Source of the DNA: Mastigocoleus testarum BC008
Lineage (GTDB): Bacteria > Cyanobacteriota > Cyanobacteriia > Cyanobacteriales > Nostocaceae
DNA: 64,000 nucleotides
Direction of reading: 5' to 3'
Assembly (NCBI RefSeq): GCF_001456025.1
Contig: NZ_LMTZ01000013.1
Coordinates: forward strand, 65,647-129,646
Below the pieces are notes generated by a model that saw only the letters and a program-made list of their open reading frames with translations, was not told the DNA's origin and searched no databases. Position 1 is the first letter of the stretch. Every line of letters starts with the position of its first letter. Below, piece by piece: positions 1 through 8,646 of the stretch. Both the position numbers and the translations under genes were made by a program.

Positions 1-131
1 CAATTGCAGGCCACCAAATTTCATTTTGGTGGGGGCCTTAAACCCTTGCTCCCTCCGGTCACCAGAAGCCTTACGGCACAGGCCTTCTGCCTTCTGCCGT
101 CGTACTTCTGCCTTTCTTGGTAACAAATTAC

Positions 132-173
132 CTAATCTCCAATCTCCAATCTCCAATCCTCAATCTCCAATCA
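132..173. repeat. Heptameric tandem repeat (CCAATCT type), about six units
   Basis: Six 7-bp units of the form CCAATCT/CTAATCT follow one another. The last unit contains the stop codon (TGA on the minus strand) of the succinate dehydrogenase gene, so the array begins exactly where the coding sequence ends. This is the short tandemly repeated repetitive (STRR) class known from heterocystous cyanobacteria. Upstream, at 10-36, there is an inverted repeat (CCACCAAA ... TTTGGTGG) without a T-tract. Confidence 0.85.
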
Positions 174-1898
174 ATACTTTCGTTCCTTGGGTTGAAACAT
201 ACTTATATTTACAGGAGCATACCGAACATCAATATCAGCACTTGAATAATAAGCCATCGTATGGCGGAGAAACTTAGTATCATCTCTTTGAGGATAATCA
301 TCTCGACAATGAGCCCCGCGGCTTTCCTGGCGATTCAAGGCTGATGTCATTATCATTTTACCTACCACCATCAAGCTTCTTAATTCCAGAGCTTCGATAA
401 TTTCTGTATTCCAACCACTACCTTTGTCATCTAAGTATATTTCTGCACACTGCTGCTGTAGCTCTTGGATTTTTTCTAATCCCTTACTCATTAATGCTTC
501 TGTACGGAAAACACCACAATATTGGGTCATGCAATCTTGGAAAGCTTGACGAATTTCTCCAATGCGATATTTTCCAGACTGATTTAACAAGCTTTGAATT
601 TCCTCTTTTGCTTGTTCGAGGTATTCTTGCTCGTCTATGGTAGGTAATTTACGATTTTGGACATACTGAGCGATCGCAGCGCCGGTTCTACGTCCATAGA
701 CTACACACTCTAACAAAGAGTTGCTACCCAGGCGATTAGCTCCATGAACTGAAACGCAAGCACTTTCCCCCGCAGCAAAAAATCCTTCTACTAAGGTATC
801 AGCACTACCACGGACTTTCCCATCAGTATTAACAGGAATTCCACCCATACAATAATGAATGGTTGGACGTACCGGAATTGGCTCTATTACCGCATCAACT
901 CCCACCAGACGGTGTGCTTCTTCCCAGCAAAAGGGAACGCGACTCATGATTTTCTCTTTACCCATATGTCGTAAGTCCAGGTGCACAAAGGAACCACCAG
1001 CACTACCATCAGAATTAATTCCCCGTCCTGCATTAATTTCACAGGTGATTGCTCGAGAGGTGATATCTCGCGGCGCTAGTTCCATGCGAGAAGGAGCATA
1101 ATTTGTCATAAATCTTTCTCCTTCCGAATTAATCAAATAAGCCCCTTCCCCCCTTACGGCTTCGGAAATGAGTACACCTACAGGATATAAACCAGTGGGA
1201 TGAAATTGGACGAACTCCATATCTTCTAGAGGTAATCCCGCCAAAGCCGTCATTGCCAAGCCATCACCAGTGGAAGCATAATCATTGGAAGTAGTATTAA
1301 AAACTCGACCATAACCCCCAGTGGCAAACATTACAGCTTTAGCCCGAATTACCTCTAAATGTCCATCGAGAATTCGGTACGCTACCACGCCTTTTGCTTG
1401 ACCTTCAGTCAAAATTAAGCGCATTACATACCATTCATCTAAAATTGTTACCCCGAAGCGCCGTAGGTTATTTACTAACTCATGAAGAATCGCATGACCT
1501 GTTTTATCTGCTGCGTAACAGGTTCGATTGTGGGAATGTCCACCAAAAGCACGTTGGGCTATACGTCCGTCCGGTAGACGGGAAAATAAAACTCCCATGT
1601 GCTCCAAATCGATCACAACATCAGGTGCTTCCTGAGTGAGAATTTCTACTGCATCTTGATCTGCTAAATAGTCAGAACCCTTAACTGTATCAAAAGCATG
1701 AGCTTTCCAGCTATCTTGCTCATCAACATTTTTTAACGAAGCAGCAATACCCCCCTGTGCTGCAACAGAATGGGAACGAATCGGGTGAGTTTTAGCTACA
1801 ACTGCAATTTTCAAACTAGGATCGGTCTTGGCAATTTCAACCGCAGCACGAGACCCAGCCAATCCACCCCCAACAATAATTACATCAAATTCAAGCAT
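171..1898 (-). CDS. sdhA: Succinate dehydrogenase / fumarate reductase flavoprotein subunit
   Basis: This 575-aa protein matches the flavoprotein subunit of complex II, which oxidises succinate to fumarate and passes electrons to the iron-sulfur subunit at the membrane. Visible features are the N-terminal FAD dinucleotide fold ([14 protein letters not shown], residues 7-20), the SHSVAAQGG motif whose His43 is the usual site of covalent FAD attachment, the substrate-binding stretch HPTGLYPVG, and the C-terminal catalytic-region motif [10 protein letters not shown]. The length is normal for the family. No sdhB or membrane-anchor gene is adjacent, which is common in cyanobacteria. The stop codon lies inside a heptameric repeat array. 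The choice between succinate dehydrogenase and fumarate reductase rests on family knowledge; an aerobic phototroph favours the former. Confidence 0.93.
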   Translation of the reverse strand: MLEFDVIIVGGGLAGSRAAVEIAKTDPSLKIAVVAKTHPIRSHSVAAQGGIAASLKNVDEQDSWKAHAFDTVKGSDYLADQDAVEILTQEAPDVVIDLEHMGVLFSRLPDGRIAQRAFGGHSHNRTCYAADKTGHAILHELVNNLRRFGVTILDEWYVMRLILTEGQAKGVVAYRILDGHLEVIRAKAVMFATGGYGRVFNTTSNDYASTGDGLAMTALAGLPLEDMEFVQFHPTGLYPVGVLISEAVRGEGAYLINSEGERFMTNYAPSRMELAPRDITSRAITCEINAGRGINSDGSAGGSFVHLDLRHMGKEKIMSRVPFCWEEAHRLVGVDAVIEPIPVRPTIHYCMGGIPVNTDGKVRGSADTLVEGFFAAGESACVSVHGANRLGSNSLLECVVYGRRTGAAIAQYVQNRKLPTIDEQEYLEQAKEEIQSLLNQSGKYRIGEIRQAFQDCMTQYCGVFRTEALMSKGLEKIQELQQQCAEIYLDDKGSGWNTEIIEALELRSLMVVGKMIMTSALNRQESRGAHCRDDYPQRDDTKFLRHTMAYYSSADIDVRYAPVNISMFQPKERKY

Positions 1899-1981
1899 AA
1901 TTAGTCCCTGATATCCTAGATTGCAATTTTTATTTTTATGTACTTACTAATCAATAAAAATTATCAAATTCTCAACTCAAA

Positions 1982-2012
1982 CACACAAAAATTCCCTGCT
2001 TCACACAGGGAA
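1982..2012 (-). terminator. Rho-independent terminator
   Basis: Read on the minus strand, a perfect 7-bp stem (TTCCCTG/CAGGGAA, loop of 7) is followed by TTTTTGTGTGTTT. It lies about 90 nt after the stop of the 103-aa membrane protein gene and before sdhA, so it separates the two transcription units. Confidence 0.75.
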
Positions 2013-2102
2013 ATATAGTTACATTAGGTATTGGTTTATAGTCTACCCGCGAATAACTTAAGTATGTAAATTCGTTATTTTTATTTCCAACAAATTATTG
2101 AT

Positions 2103-2414
2103 TTAACTATTCGCTTGTACGGGTCTTTGTCCTGAAATACCACTGGGTATTTTGTCCATACTACTTTCAGTATCTATAGCAGATAATTCTACGTGATTTA
2201 ATAAGGTGGTTACGAAGGCAAATAGCAAAAATGGTAATGATAGCAAGACAACTAAACCTACTGTGGCTAGAGCATATACAGGACGTCTAGCACCCATTAA
2301 AGCTAGGGCTGATGCCAAACTCAAAGTAACCGTAATTAACCAAACAACTATCTGACCATAAATATCGCCAAAAGTTAGGGTACAGACAAAACGATATTTT
2401 TGAATATTATTCAT
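2103..2414 (-). CDS. Small two-span membrane protein of unknown function
   Basis: I do not recognise a named family. The 103-aa protein has two hydrophobic segments, at about residues 19-41 (IVVWLITVTLSLASALALMG) and 48-70 (ALATVGLVVLLSLPFLLFAF), with a short basic turn (ARRP) between them and a polar C-terminal tail. It is followed by a clear terminator and preceded by about 460 bp of AT-rich DNA, so it appears to be transcribed alone. The consistent reading frame and clean membrane topology support a real gene. Confidence 0.7.
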   Translation of the reverse strand: MNNIQKYRFVCTLTFGDIYGQIVVWLITVTLSLASALALMGARRPVYALATVGLVVLLSLPFLLFAFVTTLLNHVELSAIDTESSMDKIPSGISGQRPVQANS

Positions 2415-2880
2415 GGGATTTGTCTCGTCGCTTTCCTTAAGTTCTACCTTAGAGCCTGGTTTTTATTTCAGACAATTTCTCAATATTTTTGCATCAATTG
2501 TAATATCACTTAATAAACTCTTAGCCAAGCTCTTAATTCAAGGCAATTATTGACAGTTCTAAAATCGGATTCATGGAAATTTGTGATAAAAATTAATAAT
2601 TTAATTAAGCTTTAGCAAACAAAATAATTAGCGTCAATAAAATTATCAAGGTATTTTACTACTCTCAATTTGATATTTTTGTAATTAAATAATTAAATAA
2701 TATTTACTTAATAAATCTTAGTAAAAAATACGTTGTTAATTTTAAAGAATAATTTTAGAAAATATTTTGGACACCTCTCTAATTCTGAAATTTTCCACAC
2801 TCATTCCTAAAAAAGTTAGAAACAAACACAGAACAACTACTAAACGTGGAAGATATAAAAGCACCCAAATTGATTTGAAC
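2415..2880. other. Intergenic region, very AT-rich, no supported gene
   Basis: About 470 bp rich in A and T runs. A 61-aa minus-strand frame (2742-2927) overlaps the end of the Rieske gene and looks like chance. I see no hairpin with a T-tract. Confidence 0.6.
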
Positions 2881-3288
2881 CTAAACTGATTTAACAAAGA
2901 TGTCGTCACCTTCGATTTTGGTCGCATAAATTGTCAGAGGTACTCTTGCTGGTGCTCTTGTTACTTGACCGTCAGCAGTAAATTCTGATTGATGACAAGG
3001 ACAAACAAATTTCTGACGATCGCTGTTCCAATCCACCGCACAACCAGCATGGGGACAAGTAGGATCGACAGCTACGGGATTATCTGTATTGGATATTTGT
3101 ACTAACAAAACTTTACCAAAAGCAGCCCCTTCCTGAAGTAATTGTTTGTTAGCATCTAAATTGGCTTTACTACCTACTTTTTGCCAATCTTTGATCACAC
3201 GGCGAGAGGAACAAGCAGCAATCGTCACCGGTAAAAAACTTGCTAACGCACCTACGCCAACCCAAGAAATAAAATCACGTCTATTCAT
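2881..3288 (-). CDS. Tat-exported Rieske [2Fe-2S] protein
   Basis: The 135-aa protein has the two Rieske cluster boxes: CPHAGC (Cys78, His80, with Cys83) and CPCHQS (Cys96, His99, with Cys98). Cys78/His80/Cys96/His99 would bind the [2Fe-2S] cluster, and Cys83-Cys98 can form the stabilising disulfide. The N-terminus (NRRDF, then a hydrophobic stretch) is a twin-arginine signal. It ends in IAACSS, which could also be a lipobox, so the protein may be a lipoprotein. It is shorter than PetC of cytochrome b6f (about 180 aa), and no petA follows. It therefore belongs to the small auxiliary cyanobacterial Rieske proteins, whose redox partner is unknown. Confidence 0.85.
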   Translation of the reverse strand: MNRRDFISWVGVGALASFLPVTIAACSSRRVIKDWQKVGSKANLDANKQLLQEGAAFGKVLLVQISNTDNPVAVDPTCPHAGCAVDWNSDRQKFVCPCHQSEFTADGQVTRAPARVPLTIYATKIEGDDIFVKSV

Positions 3289-3461
3289 CGTATTCCGTTG
3301 TTTAACCCTAGGATTTCTTAGTTATTTATTTAACACTAAAATTCTATAGGGATGGGTAAAACGGGATTATGCTAATTTACAAAAAAATACTAAAATTGCG
3401 TGATTTTGGCTGTAAAAAATTTTTTGGAATTACTGGTATTTCTGATTAATAAAATTGATTT

Positions 3462-5729
3462 TCAGCGTAAAATTTTGCCCATATAACTTCCCCAAAGTTG
3501 CGCAGCTTGGGCACTACTACCTCGTGTGGGAGAATTATTGTCATTTCCCAACCAAATACCAGTTGCAATCCTTCGACTGGGGACAAAGCCGATAAACCAC
3601 AAGTCAACATTTCTATCAGTGGTTCCAGTTTTACCTGCGGCTCTTAATCCAATCTGTGCTCCACGACCGGTACCTCTGGTAACCACCTGCTGTAGCAACC
3701 CGGTCATTCTATTAGCAATACTAGTTTTAAGAACTCTTCTGTTTGCTTCCCGATCCTGATCGAAGGAGTAAATAACCCGACAATTTTTTGGGTTGTTATC
3801 CGGACAATCGCTGCTGTCTAATATTCTACTAATGGCATGGGGGCGATTCCACAAGCCTTGATTGCCAATAGCCGCAAAAGACCCGGTCATTTCCAAGACA
3901 TTAACAACACTTTGACCCAAAACTAATCCAGGAACTGGATCGAGCTTGGATTTTACCCCCAAACGCTGAGCATTTTCTACTACATTATCAAGTCCTACGT
4001 CCTGTGCTAAACGTAAGGCTATTGGGTTTTCTGAAAGAGCAAGACCAGTTGCAACATCTAAACTACCAGTGCTACTCGTTCGACAGGGTTTATACCTAAA
4101 ACCCCGCCACACTAAAGAGGTACAAGAATAATTTCTTCCTAAAGAAATACCTTGTTCCAGTGCAGCAGTATAAGCAAAAACTTTAAAGGTTGAACCGGGC
4201 TGTCGTTTTGCTTGAAAAGCACGATTAAACTGACTGGTTTTGAAATCGGTACCCCCCACCATTGCCAAAATTCCACCAGTACTTGAATCAAGAGTTACTA
4301 TTGCTCCTTGGGAAAAGCGAAATCTTGAGCCAGCATTACTCACATGATTTTTTAATTCAGTTTCTGCTTGTTTTTGGATTTTTGGATCTAATTGGGTTTC
4401 GATAATTAAATTTCCTTCTGTGGCGAGTTCTCGTCCCAAAATAGATTCTAATTCTTGAAAGACATAGGTGTAGAAATAAGGCGCGATCGTTCCTGCTTGT
4501 CTCTCACAAACTTTAGGATCGATTTCAATTGCCGAACGGCGCGCGCGATTTGCTTCTTGTTCTCTAATTTTACCCTGGCTTAGCATCCGTTTAATTACAC
4601 GGTTACGATAGCCAATAATTGATTGTTTACTCCTAGCGCTACCGCAAAAGTTAAACCCGTTAGGTGCTGGTAAAATTGCAACTAAAGTCGCAGCTTCTGC
4701 AAGAGTTAGTTCTTTAGCCGATTTTCCAAAATAATAATTAGAAGCATCCTCAAAACCGTAAGTATCAACACCCAGATAAACTCTGTTTAAATAAGTTAGT
4801 AAAATTTTATCTTTGCTATAAAAAGTTTCTAATTTTAAGGAAACGATCGCTTCTCGTAATTTTCTTCCTAGAGAATCTTGCCTTCCAACATAATCGCGGA
4901 ACAAACTGCGTGCTACTTGCTGGGTAACTGTACTCGCTCCCTGTTGGACATCGCCACTGCGGGTGTTAATTAGTACCGCTCTGGTTACTCCTAAAGGATC
5001 TACTCCAAAATGCCAATAATAACGGCTATCTTCTGAGGCTATTACTGCATTAGCTAAATATGGCCCAAAATCAGAGATTTTCTTTTTATCTACATGTTTA
5101 ATACTGTTGGGTCTACGTAAAGGAGTTTCCCCATCACCAGCATAGATAATTACAGGTGCCCTTGTGGCTCCCGGTAAAGGTCGCACAGGAAATTTTAACC
5201 ACTCAATACCAATTACCAATGCAACTAAAGTTGTGACACCAACAACCCCATAACCGGCAAAAGTTACAGCCTTAAACAGTAAAGGTGGTGGATCGATATA
5301 CTGGAGTCGCACAGAAGCTGCTAATTCTGGTGGTCCCAGGGTAAGGACATCTCCATGTCGCAGTTCTAAGGAATTAACACGGCGCTTGCCACGATAAATT
5401 CCATTAGTTGAGCCTTCATCCTTGATAATGAACGCGGGCTTGCGTTGTGTTGAATCCCGCGACAGGGACAGATGAATTTGGCTGACAACTGGATTGCGTA
5501 CAATGATATCGCAGGACTTAGAACTGCGACCTAGTACATACCGATCGCCCAGTAGCGGGTATACCTCTGCCTTATCCGTCCCGGTATCTTGCACTAATAA
5601 TTCCGGCACTCTAGCATTTGGCTTGAGTGCCAGTTTAGAAAAATCAACCCTCGCTTGAAATGTCTGTACTGCTTGAGTCATTTGACCAAGGAAGGTTTTT
5701 GGTTTTTGTGGGGGTTGGGAGGAACTCAT
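3462..5729 (-). CDS. FHA domain-fused class A penicillin-binding protein (PBP1)
   Basis: A bifunctional peptidoglycan glycosyltransferase/transpeptidase of 755 aa. Residues about 45-135 form a forkhead-associated (FHA) domain, with GRSS at 67-70, the SQIHLSLS stretch and STNG at 107-110; this domain type binds phosphothreonine. A single membrane span lies at 153-175. The glycosyltransferase domain follows, with catalytic Glu233 in EDSRYYWHFG. The transpeptidase has STFK (Ser513, Lys516), SEN (566-568) and KTG (700-702), so both active sites look intact. Because the FHA domain precedes the only membrane span, it should be cytoplasmic and could couple Ser/Thr phosphorylation to wall synthesis. 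FHA-PBP fusions are known in cyanobacteria. The regulatory role is inference. Confidence 0.92.
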   Translation of the reverse strand: MSSSQPPQKPKTFLGQMTQAVQTFQARVDFSKLALKPNARVPELLVQDTGTDKAEVYPLLGDRYVLGRSSKSCDIIVRNPVVSQIHLSLSRDSTQRKPAFIIKDEGSTNGIYRGKRRVNSLELRHGDVLTLGPPELAASVRLQYIDPPPLLFKAVTFAGYGVVGVTTLVALVIGIEWLKFPVRPLPGATRAPVIIYAGDGETPLRRPNSIKHVDKKKISDFGPYLANAVIASEDSRYYWHFGVDPLGVTRAVLINTRSGDVQQGASTVTQQVARSLFRDYVGRQDSLGRKLREAIVSLKLETFYSKDKILLTYLNRVYLGVDTYGFEDASNYYFGKSAKELTLAEAATLVAILPAPNGFNFCGSARSKQSIIGYRNRVIKRMLSQGKIREQEANRARRSAIEIDPKVCERQAGTIAPYFYTYVFQELESILGRELATEGNLIIETQLDPKIQKQAETELKNHVSNAGSRFRFSQGAIVTLDSSTGGILAMVGGTDFKTSQFNRAFQAKRQPGSTFKVFAYTAALEQGISLGRNYSCTSLVWRGFRYKPCRTSSTGSLDVATGLALSENPIALRLAQDVGLDNVVENAQRLGVKSKLDPVPGLVLGQSVVNVLEMTGSFAAIGNQGLWNRPHAISRILDSSDCPDNNPKNCRVIYSFDQDREANRRVLKTSIANRMTGLLQQVVTRGTGRGAQIGLRAAGKTGTTDRNVDLWFIGFVPSRRIATGIWLGNDNNSPTRGSSAQAAQLWGSYMGKILR

Positions 5730-6168
5730 CGACTATTCACACCAGGGTTATTACTGAAGAATCGGGCGAACTGCAATTTACGATGCTGGTTATTCCACCA
5801 TTCTACTAATCAGCCGTCGGAGACATCGGCTCTACGGAATAGTTTCCAATTACGATAAACATAACAATACAATCTCTACCAATTTTTTTAGTTGTGTTTT
5901 TTACTACATTGTGTTGTCATGAATAATGCTGTCATTGGGTTCAGATTGTCAGATAATTATAGTTTGTATACCCTCATTCAGGAAGATTTAACTCGAAGTT
6001 CGATATTTTTGCAAGGTCGCGATCGCTGAAGTCATGATAAAATTGTGACTCAATTTACATAGAGGAACACTATCTTGTAGAAATATACATCCCCATATGG
6101 GAAGATTTTCTAAATGTTATAGTCTGATTTAATGAGCGGAGTATTATGTTGAGGAGGCTAATTTTACT
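5730..6168. other. Divergent promoter region between PBP and secreted repeat protein
   Basis: The 439-bp gap between divergent genes contains a HIP1 octamer (GCGATCGC, 6018-6025), a perfect palindrome CCCATATGGG (6092-6101) and a possible -10 box TATAGT (6118-6123) upstream of the plus-strand gene. I see no coding region. Confidence 0.6.
6092..6123 (+). promoter_or_regulatory. Possible promoter with overlapping palindromic operator
   Basis: TATAGT at 6118-6123 could serve as a -10 hexamer. It has no good TTGACA-like -35, but the palindrome CCCATATGGG sits where an activator or repressor might bind. The start codon is 45 nt further on, after a strong GAGGAGG ribosome-binding site (6151-6157). 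Confidence 0.3.
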
Positions 6169-6873
6169 ATGAAGGGAAAATTATTTACCCTTTTCGGGAC
6201 TGTTTTGACCCTAGCATTAGTAGGTAATGTAGCAGTAGTACGAGCAGAGGGAGAATCCAAGGCTCCCAGCGCAGAAGATATCAACATCAGTCCAGAAGGT
6301 ATGGAGATTTTATGTGAGAAAACTCCATGGAATAGCCGTTGTGAAGGAACTCAAGCAACCACAAGCGATACTGACACCGAAAAAATCACTGTACCGGCAG
6401 ACACTACAGACACAACAGATACTACAACTCCGGATCCAACCACTCCGGATGTAACAACTCCGGATCCAACAACTCCGGACGTAACAGTTCCGGATGCAAC
6501 AACTCCGGATCCAACAAACATTAATCCTGTTACTCCCGTACCTGGTACTACAGCTCCAGATGCAACAACTCCGGATCCAACAAATATTAATCCCACACCT
6601 GACAGCACACCAGATGCAGCTACACCAGATTCCGACCAATCTGGCGATATAATTCAGCAAGATACAAATCAGCAGGAAAGAATCCAAAATCAAAACATGA
6701 ATCAGCAGCAGGAAATTAAAGTTCCTGATAGTTCTGCTCCAGATAACATGCAAACACCAGGAAGCGGTTCAAATGATGACCCATCAAATTTAAATACTCC
6801 TGCGACCCCAGATCAAAATTCAGATAGTCCTGCGACCCCAGATCAAAATTCAGATGGTCAAAGCGGATTTTAG
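6169..6873 (+). CDS. Secreted low-complexity Thr/Pro/Asp-repeat protein
   Basis: The 234-aa product has a signal peptide (basic start, hydrophobic core LFGTVLTLALVGNVAVV, cleavage near VRAEG). A short conserved-looking segment follows, with two cysteines (LCEKTPWNSRCEG). The rest is low complexity: pentapeptide-like DPTTP/DVTTP units encoded by 15-bp repeats (ACTCCGGATCCAACA and variants), then a Gln/Asn-rich stretch, then a duplicated ATPDQNSDSP unit. The start is fixed by the GAGGAGG site 12 nt upstream. It is probably a periplasmic, cell-wall or envelope-associated protein; function unknown. Such repeats can change length readily. Confidence 0.75.
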   Translation: MKGKLFTLFGTVLTLALVGNVAVVRAEGESKAPSAEDINISPEGMEILCEKTPWNSRCEGTQATTSDTDTEKITVPADTTDTTDTTTPDPTTPDVTTPDPTTPDVTVPDATTPDPTNINPVTPVPGTTAPDATTPDPTNINPTPDSTPDAATPDSDQSGDIIQQDTNQQERIQNQNMNQQQEIKVPDSSAPDNMQTPGSGSNDDPSNLNTPATPDQNSDSPATPDQNSDGQSGF

Positions 6874-7051
6874 TCTGTGTCTTAAGATTAATCTTATAGA
6901 GCACATGAGTTCCGTTGAAGATTGAGATAAATTCCAATTTCCAAAGATTAACACTCTTAAGTTCTTTCCCATAAGGTGTTCTGATACCAAATTACGGTTT
7001 TTCCCAAATAATTAACTTTAATTTGGATAACAAAAATATTTGAGATATTTT

Positions 7052-7080
7052 AGGGCGAGCTAAATAGCTCGCCCTTTATA
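7052..7080 (+). terminator. Strong hairpin terminator
   Basis: A perfect 10-bp stem AGGGCGAGCT/AGCTCGCCCT with an AAAT loop is followed by TTATA. It lies 180 nt after the secreted repeat protein gene. The T-tract is short but the stem is very stable. Confidence 0.6.
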
Positions 7081-7205
7081 TGCAATAAAATAAAGTCTTG
7101 GAATACGTTAGGCGCTATAATACTTTTTGTCTGTAGGGTTTTGGCTTTTCTAGCCATATTCCTGGCTTTCGATATCTGATATTCTTTTCTCTTATATTTT
7201 GGTGT

Positions 7206-7266
7206 TTAATTAATTAATTAATTAATTAGTTCATTAGTTAAATATAATTTATTTATTTATTTATTT
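7206..7266. repeat. Tetranucleotide microsatellites (TTAA and ATTT)
   Basis: About five tandem TTAA units and then about four ATTT units lie close together in the intergenic DNA downstream of lspA. Such long perfect tetranucleotide runs are uncommon in bacterial DNA. Confidence 0.7.
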
Positions 7267-7350
7267 GGCTAATTGTAAATTATTAAAGCAATCTTTCAAA
7301 AGCTAAAACAGTAAAACTAAAACTAGAAGAAAAATATAAAATCAAGCTCA

Positions 7351-7830
7351 TTACCTAAGTTTGTGCTGACTACTGTTGGGTTTTTGTTGAAAATAACTAA
7401 TCAACAAGCAAGCAAGACCAATATTAATAGATACATCAGCGATATTAAAAACAGGAAAATCGATCAACTTAAAGTGTAAGAAATCGATTACATAGCCCAA
7501 CATAAACCTATCAATACCATTACCTACAGCACCTCCCAATATAAAGCCATAACCCAATTGCTCCCAACGATTTAAAGTTGGACCAAATATTGCAAAAGCA
7601 ATTAATCCTAAGCTAACAATTAAGGAAAGCCAGCGCAACCAAGACACATGTCCGCTAAATAAGCTCCACGCTGCACCATAATTATGTACATAGGTAAAAT
7701 GAAATACACCTGTTATCAGCGCTTGTGTCTGTTTCAAAGTAAAGTTTTGTTGAACCCAAAATTTGCTTAATTGATCCAAAACAAGCATAAATAAGGCAGC
7801 AATCCAAAAAAAGCGATTTTTAAAACTCAT
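7351..7830 (-). CDS. lspA: Lipoprotein signal peptidase (signal peptidase II)
   Basis: A 159-aa, four-span inner-membrane aspartic protease that removes signal peptides from prolipoproteins after diacylglyceryl modification of the cysteine. Conserved motifs are DQLSKFWV (19-26), NYGAAWS (50-56), GNGIDR with catalytic Asp107, and FNIADVSINIG with catalytic Asp132. The length is typical. It lies 228 bp downstream of bioY on the same strand and could share its transcript. PstS, encoded nearby, has a lipobox and would be a substrate. Confidence 0.95.
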   Translation of the reverse strand: MSFKNRFFWIAALFMLVLDQLSKFWVQQNFTLKQTQALITGVFHFTYVHNYGAAWSLFSGHVSWLRWLSLIVSLGLIAFAIFGPTLNRWEQLGYGFILGGAVGNGIDRFMLGYVIDFLHFKLIDFPVFNIADVSINIGLACLLISYFQQKPNSSQHKLR

Positions 7831-8058
7831 AATAAATGATTTGGTGCTCGTTACTGGAACTTCAGAATTTCAGGTAGTAATACGGATTTTAAACCTTACA
7901 AGAAAGGAAATTTAATAAATAAATCAGGGAAAGTAAAGGGAAGCAGAAAATCTCAAGAAGGTTATAGGATTCAGGTTTTAGTTCCAGACTCATCTTCACA
8001 GCAGTAATCCTAAAACCATGATCGAGTAATGGAAGAAAACAATTAATTAATAATATTC

Positions 8059-8646
8059 TTAATAAAACATTAGGTGTCGCAGAACGTATGCAAGTACTGT
8101 CACAGCGCATACTACTACTAATTGTCCCGGAAGTGCGAACCAGGAATATCTTAGGATTGCTTGTGTTAAACTCAAAGCCTCTGTACCTTTAAACTGAAAA
8201 AAATAGCTAATAAACAAATAACTAATACCGCAGATGTGTACGGTAAACAAGCCAATTAGACAACTAAATGCTAAAGTTTCCAATTTTGGTCTGGCTTTGA
8301 AAGCGATTAAGCCACATAACCAAGCTCCGGGAATAAAACCAAGCAAATAACCAAAGTGTGCTAGCTTAACATAGCCAATACCCCCACCTTCAGCAAAAAC
8401 AGGTAATAAAGTTAAGCCCATCACTAAATAAGCAATTTGGGAAAGTGCTCCAGCATTCTTTCCACCCAAGCAACCGACGAGCAAAACTGCGCCGATCTGA
8501 TAAGTAACACCTAAAGAAAAAGTCTGAATTCCTTGCTTACTCCAACCAAAAGGCAGGGTGGTAAAATATGCTTCTAAAAAAGTTCCACCCATAGTTAGCA
8601 GTAAGCCAATCATAGACCATAGTAATTGATTGGATGCAGCCAACAT
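8059..8646 (-). CDS. bioY: Biotin transporter, ECF-type S component
   Basis: The 195-aa, highly hydrophobic protein has about six membrane segments and the BioY-family pattern. It would be the substrate-binding S component of an energy-coupling factor transporter for biotin. The glycine-rich stretch GCLGGKNAGALSQIAYLVMG near residues 59-78 and the segment AHFGYLLGFIPGAWLCG are typical of BioY. No EcfA or EcfT gene is adjacent; BioY can pair with a shared module encoded elsewhere. lspA follows on the same strand. Confidence 0.88.
   Translation of the reverse strand: MLAASNQLLWSMIGLLLTMGGTFLEAYFTTLPFGWSKQGIQTFSLGVTYQIGAVLLVGCLGGKNAGALSQIAYLVMGLTLLPVFAEGGGIGYVKLAHFGYLLGFIPGAWLCGLIAFKARPKLETLAFSCLIGLFTVHICGISYLFISYFFQFKGTEALSLTQAILRYSWFALPGQLVVVCAVTVLAYVLRHLMFY

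Larger units (their letters stand above)
6874..7350. other. Intergenic region with terminator and simple-sequence repeats
   Basis: This gap separates the secreted repeat protein from lspA on the opposite strand. It contains a strong hairpin (7052-7075) and two microsatellite-like tracts: (TTAA)n at about 7206-7228 and (ATTT)n at about 7247-7266. No coding region is supported. Confidence 0.65.

Noticed and set aside
10..36. Inverted repeat CCACCAAA...TTTGGTGG as a terminator of sdhA
   Set aside because: No T-tract follows on the minus strand, and it lies some 140 bp after the stop codon.
2742..2927. 61-aa minus-strand frame after the Rieske gene
   Set aside because: It overlaps the end of a well-supported gene, has no ribosome-binding site and no family likeness.
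6310..6753. Long minus-strand frames (147 and 85 aa) opposite the secreted repeat protein
   Set aside because: They are antisense readings of the 15-bp repeat, giving Cys/Ile/Trp or Val/Gly/Ser strings; the plus-strand frame has a signal peptide and a strong ribosome-binding site.
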